Assembly (NCBI GenBank): GCA_003388555.1 | Contig: QQVD01000071.1 | Span: forward strand, 59,055 to 123,054 | DNA length: 64,000 nucleotides | DNA from: Acidobacteriota bacterium | Lineage (GTDB): Bacteria > Acidobacteriota > Thermoanaerobaculia > Multivoradales > Multivoraceae | Direction of reading: 5' to 3' | Shown: piece by piece, positions 1 to 7,211 of the stretch | Layout of the letters: every line of letters begins with the position of its first letter | How positions within the stretch are numbered: the stretch's first letter is position 1 | Notes under the pieces: model-generated | Databases searched by the model: none | Seen by the model: the letters and a program-made list of their open reading frames with translations, nothing else | What the model was told of the DNA's origin: nothing | Made by a program: the position numbers and the translations under genes

Positions 1-227
1 ACACCGTCCTTCATCGGCCGCACCGAGATCACGTTGCCCGGAGTGCGACCGAGCATGTCCTTGGCCTCGCGACCCACCGCCTCGATGCGATTGGTGAGCT
101 TGTTGATCACCACCATCGAAGGCTCGCGCACCACGATCCCACCGGCGCGGGTGAAGACCAAGGTGTTCGCGGTGCCGAGATCGATCGCCAGGTCGTTGGA
201 GAACCAGCGGAACAGAGAGCTGCGCAT
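1..227 (-). CDS. mreB: Rod shape-determining protein MreB, N-terminal part (runs off the window)
   Basis: The minus strand from the ATG at 227 reads [20 protein letters not shown] and continues with [21 protein letters not shown], then [16 protein letters not shown]. The IDLGTANT phosphate-binding loop and the REPSMVV strand are typical of MreB, the actin-like ATPase that polymerises under the inner membrane and guides lateral wall synthesis. Only about 75 of the usual 340 or so residues are present because the gene leaves the window at base 1. The FecR-domain gene lies upstream in the same direction with a gap of about 120 bp, so the two may be co-transcribed. Identity is confident; nothing can be said about the C-terminal half. 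Confidence 0.93.
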   Translation of the reverse strand, partial: MRSSLFRWFSNDLAIDLGTANTLVFTRAGGIVVREPSMVVINKLTNRIEAVGREAKDMLGRTPGNVISVRPMKDG

Positions 228-346
228 GCGCGATCACATCCAGGGACGAGGGAGCGAAGCCCAGGAGAGGTGTCCCGAGGCCGGATCCGGGGCGTGATCC
301 GGAGACAGGTGACGAAACGGTTCGGGCGACCTCTCGACCGCTGCCG

Positions 347-1774
347 TCAGGCCTCGTCGAGATACACCCAGTGTTGCCGCACCGTATCATTGCCGGCGGC
401 GTCTACCGCACGAAAAGTCAAGGGGATGCGGCCGGCACCGAACAACCACCGCGTGCTGACGAAGGTGCCGTCGGCGGCCACCGAGATCTCCTCGCCGTTG
501 ACCTCGAGAGTCGCCCCCGGTTCGGTGCGTCCCTGCACCAGAGCCAGGTTGCCGCTGAGGAAGACCTCTACCTCGAGGGCTGGAGGCGAGCGGTCCACCT
601 CGAGCGCCAGGTTGCGGTAGGAGTCCACCCGCAGCCAGCGGGACTCGCTCCACGGACCCTGGTTGCCGCGGCCGTCGATCGCCGCCACCCGCCAGGCGAA
701 GGTGCCGGGTTCGCGCAGACCCAGGCGGGTCGACGGCCGGCGGCGGTCGGTGACGTCGACGTAGGTCTCGGCGAACAAACGGCTGCCCGAAACCTGCAGC
801 GCGTAGCGCACCGCTCCCGGCTGCGGGTCCCATTCGAGCACGACGTCGCGCTGGGCGTCGATGTTGACCCCCTGACCGTCCTCCGGCGCGGTCAGGTCCA
901 CCCGTTCCGGCAGGTCGACGGTGGCGCCGAACGTGCCGTCTTGGCGCAGCTCCACCTTCTGGAGGCCGCCGAGCCGCCGCGACTCGCCGCTGCCGCTCGA
1001 CCTCGCCGTCGCCTCACCGCTGTCGACCCGGATCTCGGTCGAGCCGCGCCCCTGCTCGAGGGCGACCGAGGCGCGCGAGTTCTCGGCCACGATCAGATCG
1101 GCGGAGCGGGTGCGCACGCCGGTCGAGGTCTCGGAGGTGCTGAGCGCCACCCAGCCGTACTCCATCTCGCCGAGGGTCTTCTGGCGACCCGCGAGTTGCC
1201 GCGTCAGCTTGACCAGCGAGCCGGGCCGCAGGGTGAACACCGCGTCCTCCTCGCGGAAGTGGATCTCGGCCGACGAGTTGGCGCTCGACATCACGTAGTC
1301 GCCGTCCTGCAGCTCGATGCGCGCGAAGGCGCGCTGGAACTCGCCGCGCTCGCCGCGCCGGAACCGCACGTCTCCCTGAACGCTGCGGAACCAGGCGATG
1401 CTGCGCGCCAGCCGCTGCGCCTCGAGGATCCCCGACAACACCTGATGCGCGTCGCGGCCGTGGCGCTCCGCGTCGGCGAAGTCTCGCAGCTCGAGAGAGG
1501 CGCGGGCGCGCTCCAGCCGGCCCTCGGCGTAGCTCAGCTCCTCGCGATAGACCCGCACGTCGCTCTGGGTCTGAGCCTGGCCGAGCAGGGTCTCCGAGCG
1601 CGCCACCCAGGCGAAGGCGCTGCGCTCGAGTCGGCGCTCCTGCCAATCGAGGTAGCCGAGGTAGCCGACACCCAGCAGGAACAGCGCCAGCGTGCCGCTG
1701 AGCCACAGTCGAACGGTGTCGACCGAGATGCTGTACCAATCGCGGAGCCGACGACGCTCCCTGGTGTTCTCCAC
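347..1774 (-). CDS. Membrane-anchored FecR-domain protein with C-terminal Ig-like repeats
   Basis: The 475-residue product starts at a GTG preceded by AGGTAGGC; an in-frame extension to 1867 is arginine-rich and unlikely. A short basic cytoplasmic N-terminus leads into one membrane helix (about residues 21-43), a charged helical stretch (45-130), a FecR-like beta domain (about 135-260, with GDYVMSS and RPGSLVKL strands), a fibronectin/Ig-like module with the phrase WDPQPGAVRYALQVSG, and a last module reading PGATLEVNGEEISVAADGTF. The final domain resembles bacterial Ig-like or glucodextranase-B folds. The layout suggests an envelope scaffold or peptidoglycan-associated protein rather than a true FecR sigma regulator, since no sigma factor is adjacent. 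It precedes mreB on the same strand. Function is inferred only. Confidence 0.75.
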   Translation of the reverse strand: MENTRERRRLRDWYSISVDTVRLWLSGTLALFLLGVGYLGYLDWQERRLERSAFAWVARSETLLGQAQTQSDVRVYREELSYAEGRLERARASLELRDFADAERHGRDAHQVLSGILEAQRLARSIAWFRSVQGDVRFRRGERGEFQRAFARIELQDGDYVMSSANSSAEIHFREEDAVFTLRPGSLVKLTRQLAGRQKTLGEMEYGWVALSTSETSTGVRTRSADLIVAENSRASVALEQGRGSTEIRVDSGEATARSSGSGESRRLGGLQKVELRQDGTFGATVDLPERVDLTAPEDGQGVNIDAQRDVVLEWDPQPGAVRYALQVSGSRLFAETYVDVTDRRRPSTRLGLREPGTFAWRVAAIDGRGNQGPWSESRWLRVDSYRNLALEVDRSPPALEVEVFLSGNLALVQGRTEPGATLEVNGEEISVAADGTFVSTRWLFGAGRIPLTFRAVDAAGNDTVRQHWVYLDEA

Positions 1775-2193
1775 GTGCCTACCTCGCTCGGCGCCGGCTC
1801 TGCCCGGCGACGCCCGACGAGCCTCCCGCCACCGCAAGAGCCCCCGACGACACCATCCGCTCGCCACCAGCCGACCGGATCGACGGAGCCGAGAGGAAAC
1901 GCCGACGCGCGCTCGACCCGAGCCTCTGCAAACTCCGCGCCGTGTACCCTGCTGAGCCGCAGAAAGTTAGCACGTTCCGCGCCCTCTCCGCCACGGCAGC
2001 GGGCGTCGACGGTCGGCAATCGAACGCCGCCGCACGACGGTCCTCCACCGCGGCGCACCGGCCCGGCTCCCTCCCTGGTCGTGTGGCGCTGGAGAGGACT
2101 TCGGGTGGCTCCCTGCGTTAGACTCCGGGTTTGATCTTCGGTCCGCGGCCGCGGGCCGGGCGGGCGCAGCGCGCCCCACAGGAGTTTCTCGTC
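1775..2193. other. Divergent intergenic region, no gene seen
   Basis: This 419-bp region separates the minus-strand FecR-domain gene from the plus-strand foldase gene, so it should hold promoters in both directions. Open frames here are arginine- and proline-rich and look non-coding. A weak candidate promoter for the foldase is GGACTT, a 17-base spacer and TAGACT, ending near 2123. A clear ribosome-binding site, ACAGGAG, lies just before the ATG at 2194. No hairpin or repeat stood out. Confidence 0.4.
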
Positions 2194-4158
2194 ATGCTGA
2201 ACGTGCTCCGCGACAACGTCCGTCGCCTGTCGCCCCTGCTCTGGCTGGTCATCGCGGCCTTCGTCATCCTGATGTTCTGGGAGGTCGGCAACACGCAGCC
2301 GACCGCCGGCGCCCAGGTCGCCGCCACCGTGGCCGGCAACGAGATCACCTTCTCCGAGTTCGAGTCGACGTACCGCAATCTCGAGTCGCGTTTCCGCTCG
2401 ATCTACGGCGAGGCGTACACCCCGGAGCTCGCCGAGCAGCTCGGCCTGCCGATGCAGGCGATCGAGAGCCTGGTGCAGCAGAAGCTGGTGGTGCGTGAAG
2501 CGAAGAGGATCGGTATCGAGGCCTCGCCACCGGAGGTGCGCCAGGCGATCTTCGACGTGCCGCAGCTGCAGGACGCCAGCGGCAACTTCATCGGCTACGA
2601 CGAGTACCGTCGTCTGCTGGCCCTGAACCGCATCCGCGAGGACCGTTTCGAGGCCGACCTCACCGAGGGAGTGCTGATCGACAAGTTCCAGTCCTTCTTC
2701 GGCTCGGCGGTCTTCGTATCGGCGGCCGACGCCGAGCGCTCGGCGAGGGCCGAGGCCGAGCGCGCCAGCATCCGTTTCCTTCTGCTCGATCCGGCCGAGT
2801 ACCCGGCTGCGGTGGAGGTCGGCGACGGCGAGCTGGCGAGCTTCTACGAGGCCAACTCGTCCGAGTTCCTCACCCCGGAGAAGCGCAGTGTCGCCTACTT
2901 CCACGTCAACACCAACGTCCTGCGGGCGGAGCTCGAGATCCCGGCCGAGGAGCTGCGCCGCTACTACGACGAGAACCAGGCCGAGTTCACCCAGGAGGAG
3001 CAGGCGCGGGCGCGTCACATCCTGCTCTTCGTGACTCCCGAGCGCAGCGCCGAGGAGGCGCGCGAGACGCTCGAGGAGCTGCGGCGGCGCATCGAGGCGG
3101 GCGAGGACTTCGCCGCCCTGGCTCGCGAGTTCAGCGAGGACGAGGCAACCGCCGCGCGCGGCGGCGATCTCGGCTACTTCCCGCGCGGCCGCATGACCGA
3201 GGCGTTCGAGGGCGCCGTGTTCGCCGCCGAAACCGGCCAGCTGGTCGGGCCGGTCGAGAACCAGCTCGGCCCACGCACCGGTTTCCACCTCATCGAGGTG
3301 CAGGACCTGCGCGCCGGCGGAGTGCAGGCCTACGATGAGGTCGAGAACCGCATCCGCGTGCGCCTGCTCAACGACCGGGCGCGAGAGCAGAGCGAGGAGA
3401 TCGCTCAGCGCGTGAGCGACGCCTTGAGCGGCCAGACCTACTCCAGCCGCGGCGACCTCGAGACGCTGGCCGCCTCGATCGACCAGCCCGCGACCTCGCT
3501 CGAGGAGGTGCCGCCGTTCGGAGTCGACGACAACCTGCCCGGGATCGGGCGCTCGACCCCGTTCGCGCGCACCGCCTTCGCCATGGAGGTGGGGGCGTTC
3601 TCCGAGCCCGTACGCATCGCCTCCGGTTGGGCGGTGCTCGCTCTGCTCGACGTCACCGAGGCGGCGGTGCCGCCGCTCGAGGAGGTCTCGGAGCAGGTCC
3701 GCGAGGCAGTGCTCGAGGAGAAGCGTGCCGCCGCCGCCGAGCAGCGTCTGGTCGAGCTCGCCGCCGCGATCGGGGCCGGCGAGACGACACTGGACGAAGC
3801 CGCGTCGCAGCTCGGGCTCGAGGTCACCGACGGCGGCGACTTCGATCGCAACGGCTCGATCGCCGGTCTGGGCATCGTGCCGGCGATCAACCGCGCGGCG
3901 CTGGAGCTCGAGCTGGGCGGGATCGGCGGCCCGATCGAGATCGACCGCGGGCTGGTCCTCTTCGAGGTGACCGATCGCCAGCACTTCGACCCGGCCTCGT
4001 TCGAGAGCGAGCGTGAAGAGGTGATCGAGCGACTCACCCAGGAGCGCGCCGCGGCGCTGCTGCAGGCGGTGATCGACGAGCGCCGCAACCAGGCCAACGT
4101 CACCTACTCCCAGCAGCTGATCCAGAACTTCGACCTCGGGGACGGCCCCGACACTTGA
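2194..4158 (+). CDS. PpiD/SurA-type membrane-anchored peptidyl-prolyl isomerase (periplasmic foldase)
   Basis: The 654-residue protein begins at an ATG 10-11 bases after an AGGAG site. Residues 14-31 (LLWLVIAAFVILMFW) form an N-terminal membrane anchor, followed by a SurA-N-like chaperone domain (about 40-190), a parvulin (PpiC) domain around 269-372 containing ARHILLF, FAALAREFSED, GGDLGYFPRGRM and GFHLIEV, and a long C-terminal helical domain. This is the PpiD layout: an inner-membrane protein that helps newly translocated outer-envelope proteins fold in the periplasm. Its stop codon overlaps the TTG start of ruvA (TTGA), so the two are translationally coupled although functionally unrelated. 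PpiD is the nearest family by architecture; orthology was not tested. Confidence 0.85.
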   Translation: MLNVLRDNVRRLSPLLWLVIAAFVILMFWEVGNTQPTAGAQVAATVAGNEITFSEFESTYRNLESRFRSIYGEAYTPELAEQLGLPMQAIESLVQQKLVVREAKRIGIEASPPEVRQAIFDVPQLQDASGNFIGYDEYRRLLALNRIREDRFEADLTEGVLIDKFQSFFGSAVFVSAADAERSARAEAERASIRFLLLDPAEYPAAVEVGDGELASFYEANSSEFLTPEKRSVAYFHVNTNVLRAELEIPAEELRRYYDENQAEFTQEEQARARHILLFVTPERSAEEARETLEELRRRIEAGEDFAALAREFSEDEATAARGGDLGYFPRGRMTEAFEGAVFAAETGQLVGPVENQLGPRTGFHLIEVQDLRAGGVQAYDEVENRIRVRLLNDRAREQSEEIAQRVSDALSGQTYSSRGDLETLAASIDQPATSLEEVPPFGVDDNLPGIGRSTPFARTAFAMEVGAFSEPVRIASGWAVLALLDVTEAAVPPLEEVSEQVREAVLEEKRAAAAEQRLVELAAAIGAGETTLDEAASQLGLEVTDGGDFDRNGSIAGLGIVPAINRAALELELGGIGGPIEIDRGLVLFEVTDRQHFDPASFESEREEVIERLTQERAAALLQAVIDERRNQANVTYSQQLIQNFDLGDGPDT

Positions 4159-4814
4159 TCCGTTCGCTGCGTGGTGCCCTGCAGCGCGTCGAGACCGATC
4201 AGGTGGTCGTCGACGTGGGCGGCGTCGGCTACGCCGTGCGCACTCCGCTGTCGACCCTCTACGCCCTCGAGCAGGGCGACGGCGGGCTCGAGCCGGGCCG
4301 CGAGGTTGCGCTACTGGTGCACACGCAGGTACGCGACGACGCCATCGAGCTGTTCGGCTTCGCCAGCGACCTCGAGCTGCGCCTCTTCGAGCTGCTGGTC
4401 TCGGTCAGCGGCATCGGCCCGCGGCTGGCCCAGGGGGTGCTCTCGGGGCTGGCCCCCGACGAGGTCGCCGGCGCTCTCGCCCGCGGCGACGTGCCGCAGC
4501 TGGTGCGCATCCCCGGGGTGGGGAAGAAGACGGCCGAGCGCATGGTGCTCGAGCTGCGCGCCAAGGTGCCCCGGGAGCTCGCCGGGCTGTTGCCGAACGG
4601 CGGACGGTCGCAGCCGGTCCAGAGCCAGGCTCAGCAGAGCGGCGGCGGAGACTCCGTCGCCGATGCGGTCAGCGCCCTGCTCGGGCTCGGTTACCGCGCC
4701 AACGAAGCGCGCTCGGCGGTCGATGCCGCCTGGCGCGACGCCGGCGAAGGGAGCGCCGAGCTCACCCTCCAGGAGCTGCTGCGTGCGGCGCTGCGGCGGC
4801 TCGCCAAGGTCTGA
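4155..4814 (+). CDS. ruvA: Holliday junction branch-migration protein RuvA
   Basis: The 219-residue product starts at the TTG of a TTGA overlap with the preceding gene. It begins MIRSLRGALQ and has an N-terminal OB domain (1-65), two helix-hairpin-helix motifs (VSGIGPRLAQGVLSG and IPGVGKKTAERMVLEL, about 80-135), a variable glutamine/serine linker and a C-terminal three-helix domain (about 165-219, ADAVSALLGLGYRANEARSAV) that contacts RuvB. RuvA tetramers hold the four-way junction open while RuvB hexamers pump the DNA. ruvB follows 55 bp downstream. No ruvC is seen next to the pair in this window. Confidence 0.97.
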   Translation: MIRSLRGALQRVETDQVVVDVGGVGYAVRTPLSTLYALEQGDGGLEPGREVALLVHTQVRDDAIELFGFASDLELRLFELLVSVSGIGPRLAQGVLSGLAPDEVAGALARGDVPQLVRIPGVGKKTAERMVLELRAKVPRELAGLLPNGGRSQPVQSQAQQSGGGDSVADAVSALLGLGYRANEARSAVDAAWRDAGEGSAELTLQELLRAALRRLAKV

Positions 4815-4869
4815 CTGCAGGGCGCCGGGCACGGCCGGCCATCGCCGCCGCGACCGATAGACTGCGGCG

Positions 4870-5895
4870 ATGTCGGAGCATCCGATCCTCTCCAGCGACG
4901 CCGATGCCGACGACGTCGGCTTCGAGCCGGCACTGCGGCCGCGCACGCTGCGGGAGTACATCGGCCAGCGCAAGACGGTGGCGAATCTCGAGGTGTTCAT
5001 CCGCGCCGCCCGCGAGCGCCAGGAGTCGCTCGACCACACGCTGCTCTTCGGGCCACCGGGCCTCGGCAAGACGACCCTCGCCCACATCATCGCGCGAGAG
5101 ATGGGGGCGGCCTTCCGGGCCACCTCGGGTCCGGTGCTCGAACGGGCAGGCGATCTGGCGGCGATCCTCACCAACCTCGAGCCCGGCGAGGTTCTGTTCA
5201 TCGACGAGATCCATCGCCTCGGGCCCACCGTCGAGGAGATCCTCTATCCGGCGCTCGAGGACTTCCAGCTCGACCTGGTGATCGGACAGGGGCCGGCCGC
5301 GCGCACCGTGACCGTGCCGTTGCCACCGTTCACCCTGGTCGGGGCGACGACCCGGGCCGGCCTGATCACGGCACCGCTGCGAGCCCGCTTCGGTATCGTC
5401 AACAGGCTCGACTTCTACACCCCGGAAGACCTGACGACGATCGTCCGGCGCTCGGCGACGCTGCTCGAGTTCGAGACCACCGAGGACGGCGCGCGTGAGA
5501 TCGCGCGCCGGGCGCGCGGCACCCCGCGGATCGCCAATCGTCTGTTGCGCCGCGTGCGCGACTACGCCCAGGTCTCCGGCAAGCAGGGAATCGACGCGGC
5601 GGCCGCGGCCGACGCCCTCGACCGCCTGGAGGTCGACGAGCACGGATTCGACGAGGTCGATCGCAAGATCCTCTCGACCCTCATCGAGCACTACTCGGGC
5701 GGTCCGGCGGGACTCAAGGCCCTGGCGGCAGCCGTGGGTGAGGACGAAGGCACGATCGAAGACCTCTACGAGCCCTATCTGATCCAGGAGGGCTTCCTGC
5801 AGCGCACCCGACGAGGCCGCGTCGCCACCGCCCGCGCCTACTCGCACCTCGGGCTGCTGCCCCCTCCACGCACCGGCAACCCGGCGCTCTTCTAG
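4870..5895 (+). CDS. ruvB: Holliday junction branch-migration ATPase RuvB
   Basis: The 341-residue AAA+ ATPase carries Walker A ([15 protein letters not shown], about residues 60-74), Walker B ([10 protein letters not shown], about 110-119), sensor region [20 protein letters not shown] and the C-terminal winged-helix DNA-binding domain ([20 protein letters not shown]). Length matches the family. It forms the hexameric motor that drives branch migration with RuvA, encoded 55 bp upstream. The ATG at 4870 follows a weak ribosome-binding site; coupling with ruvA probably helps translation. The gene is followed by an unusual polypyrimidine tract. Confidence 0.98.
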   Translation: MSEHPILSSDADADDVGFEPALRPRTLREYIGQRKTVANLEVFIRAARERQESLDHTLLFGPPGLGKTTLAHIIAREMGAAFRATSGPVLERAGDLAAILTNLEPGEVLFIDEIHRLGPTVEEILYPALEDFQLDLVIGQGPAARTVTVPLPPFTLVGATTRAGLITAPLRARFGIVNRLDFYTPEDLTTIVRRSATLLEFETTEDGAREIARRARGTPRIANRLLRRVRDYAQVSGKQGIDAAAAADALDRLEVDEHGFDEVDRKILSTLIEHYSGGPAGLKALAAAVGEDEGTIEDLYEPYLIQEGFLQRTRRGRVATARAYSHLGLLPPPRTGNPALF

Positions 5896-5929
5896 CGCGT
5901 CGGCTGAGGCCAAGGGAGCCGCGCCTCCC

Positions 5930-6156
5930 GCCCCTCGTCTTCTTCTTGCCTTCCCCTTCTCCGTTTCTGCCTCCGCCCCTTCTCGTCTCTCCCCCAAGAA
6001 GACGTCACAAGGGCCCTCTCTGCCGTTTCCCTGTCTCTCCCCTCTTCCTTCTCCCTCTCACCCTTCTTCCCTCCTTTCCCGATACCCCTTTCCCCCCCCG
6101 CCCCTCCTCTTCCCTCTTCCCTCTTCCCTCTTCCCTTTTCCCCTTTTCCCCTCGAC
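5930..6156 (+). repeat. Polypyrimidine tract with CCCTCTT repeats
   Basis: The plus strand is almost purely C and T for more than 200 bases after ruvB, with one mixed patch near 5996-6030. It ends in several tandem CCCTCTT heptamers (about 6109-6136) and then CCCCTTTT runs. It carries no convincing codon pattern even though one frame stays open. The region differs sharply from the surrounding G+C-rich coding DNA. Possible effects are triplex (H-DNA) formation, replication pausing, or a purine-rich transcript from the other strand; these are inferences. Confidence 0.9.
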
Positions 6157-6161
6157 GGATC

Positions 6162-7100
6162 GTGATCGACGCACTGTTGATCGCCAATCCAGCCGCCGGC
6201 TCCGGTCCGCGCTGGAGTCGCGCCGCGGCGAGGTTCGACCTCGATCGGGTGCTCACCCTGCTCCGCTCGCGCTTCGAGATCGAGGTCGAAACGTCGATGT
6301 TCCCCGGCCACGCCGAGGACCTGGCCCGGGAGGCCGCCGCGAGCGGCCGCGAGGTGGTCTTCGCCCTGGGCGGCGACGGCACGGCTCGGGAGGTCGCCGC
6401 GGGCCTGCTCGGCAGCGCCAGTCAGCTGGCGCTGCTACCGGTCGGCACCACCAACGTCCTGCCGGCGGCGCTCGGCCTGCCCCGCGACGCCACCGCCTGC
6501 GCCAGGCGCTACCTCGACGCCGATCCGACCGGCAGCGCCGCGATCGACGTCGGCCTGTGCGGCGACCGGCCCTTCCTGATGATGGCCAGTCGCGGCTTCG
6601 ATGCCGACGTGCTGGCCAGGCTCTCGCCGCGGCGCAAGAAGCGATGGGGGCGCCTCGGCGTGGTGGCGCAGGGCATCGGCGAGCTGCTCCGTCACCGTCC
6701 GCGCGGATTCGAGATCGAGCTGGAGGATGGGGGACAGCGGTCTTCCTCTCAACGGGCCGAGCTCGCCGCAGCCTGCAACATCGCCCAGTACGGCGGCCGC
6801 TTTCTGCTCGCTCCGGACGCCTCTCCCCACGACGGCCTGCTCGACGTCGTGCTGCTCGAGCGCTCGAGTCGCATGGCGCTGCTGGGATTGGCACTGCGCG
6901 TCGCCGGCGGGGTACGCCGGCGACCAGGCACTCCGGTGCGTCGCACCCCGGAGCTGTTCCTGCACGGCAGCGGGCCGGTGACGATGCAGCTCGACGGTGA
7001 TCCGCTCGAGCTGCGGCTGCCGCTGCGGGTGCGGTTGCTGCCAGGCGCTCTGCGTATCCTCGGCTCCGCTGCGAGCCCTGACCCGCGCCACCACCTGTAG
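6162..7100 (+). CDS. Diacylglycerol/lipid kinase family protein (DAGK catalytic domain)
   Basis: The probable start is the GTG at 6162 (VIDALLIANPAAGSG), giving 312 residues; the frame is open back to 5946, but that extension translates the polypyrimidine tract and is unlikely. The NPAAGSG nucleotide loop (9-15), GGDGTAREVAAGL (about 70-82) and LPVGTTNVLPAAL (about 93-105) are signatures of the DAGK/YegS/LCB5 superfamily, which phosphorylates diacylglycerol, sphingoid bases or related lipids at the inner membrane face. A C-terminal beta-sandwich (from about residue 135) completes the fold. No Shine-Dalgarno sequence is visible, since the leader is nearly all pyrimidine; translation may be leaderless or use another mechanism. 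The lipid substrate is unknown. Confidence 0.85.
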   Translation: MIDALLIANPAAGSGPRWSRAAARFDLDRVLTLLRSRFEIEVETSMFPGHAEDLAREAAASGREVVFALGGDGTAREVAAGLLGSASQLALLPVGTTNVLPAALGLPRDATACARRYLDADPTGSAAIDVGLCGDRPFLMMASRGFDADVLARLSPRRKKRWGRLGVVAQGIGELLRHRPRGFEIELEDGGQRSSSQRAELAAACNIAQYGGRFLLAPDASPHDGLLDVVLLERSSRMALLGLALRVAGGVRRRPGTPVRRTPELFLHGSGPVTMQLDGDPLELRLPLRVRLLPGALRILGSAASPDPRHHL

Positions 7101-7211
7101 TACTCTGCGCCTTCTTCGGGGAGGCTCGATCCCCCGGTCGGCGGGCGTCCGGCGATCCCCAGATCGGCCCGGCAACTCGACCCCGAAACGGCGACTCGCA
7201 CCCGGTGATCC

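Noticed and set aside
1534..3984. An 816-codon minus-strand frame opposite the PpiD-like gene
   Set aside because: Antisense shadow of a long coding region with Leu/Glu/Arg-rich translation and no domain; the plus-strand product has clear parvulin motifs.
7101..7211. Threonine attenuator ahead of thrA
   Set aside because: No leader peptide rich in Thr/Ile codons and no alternative hairpins followed by a U-run.
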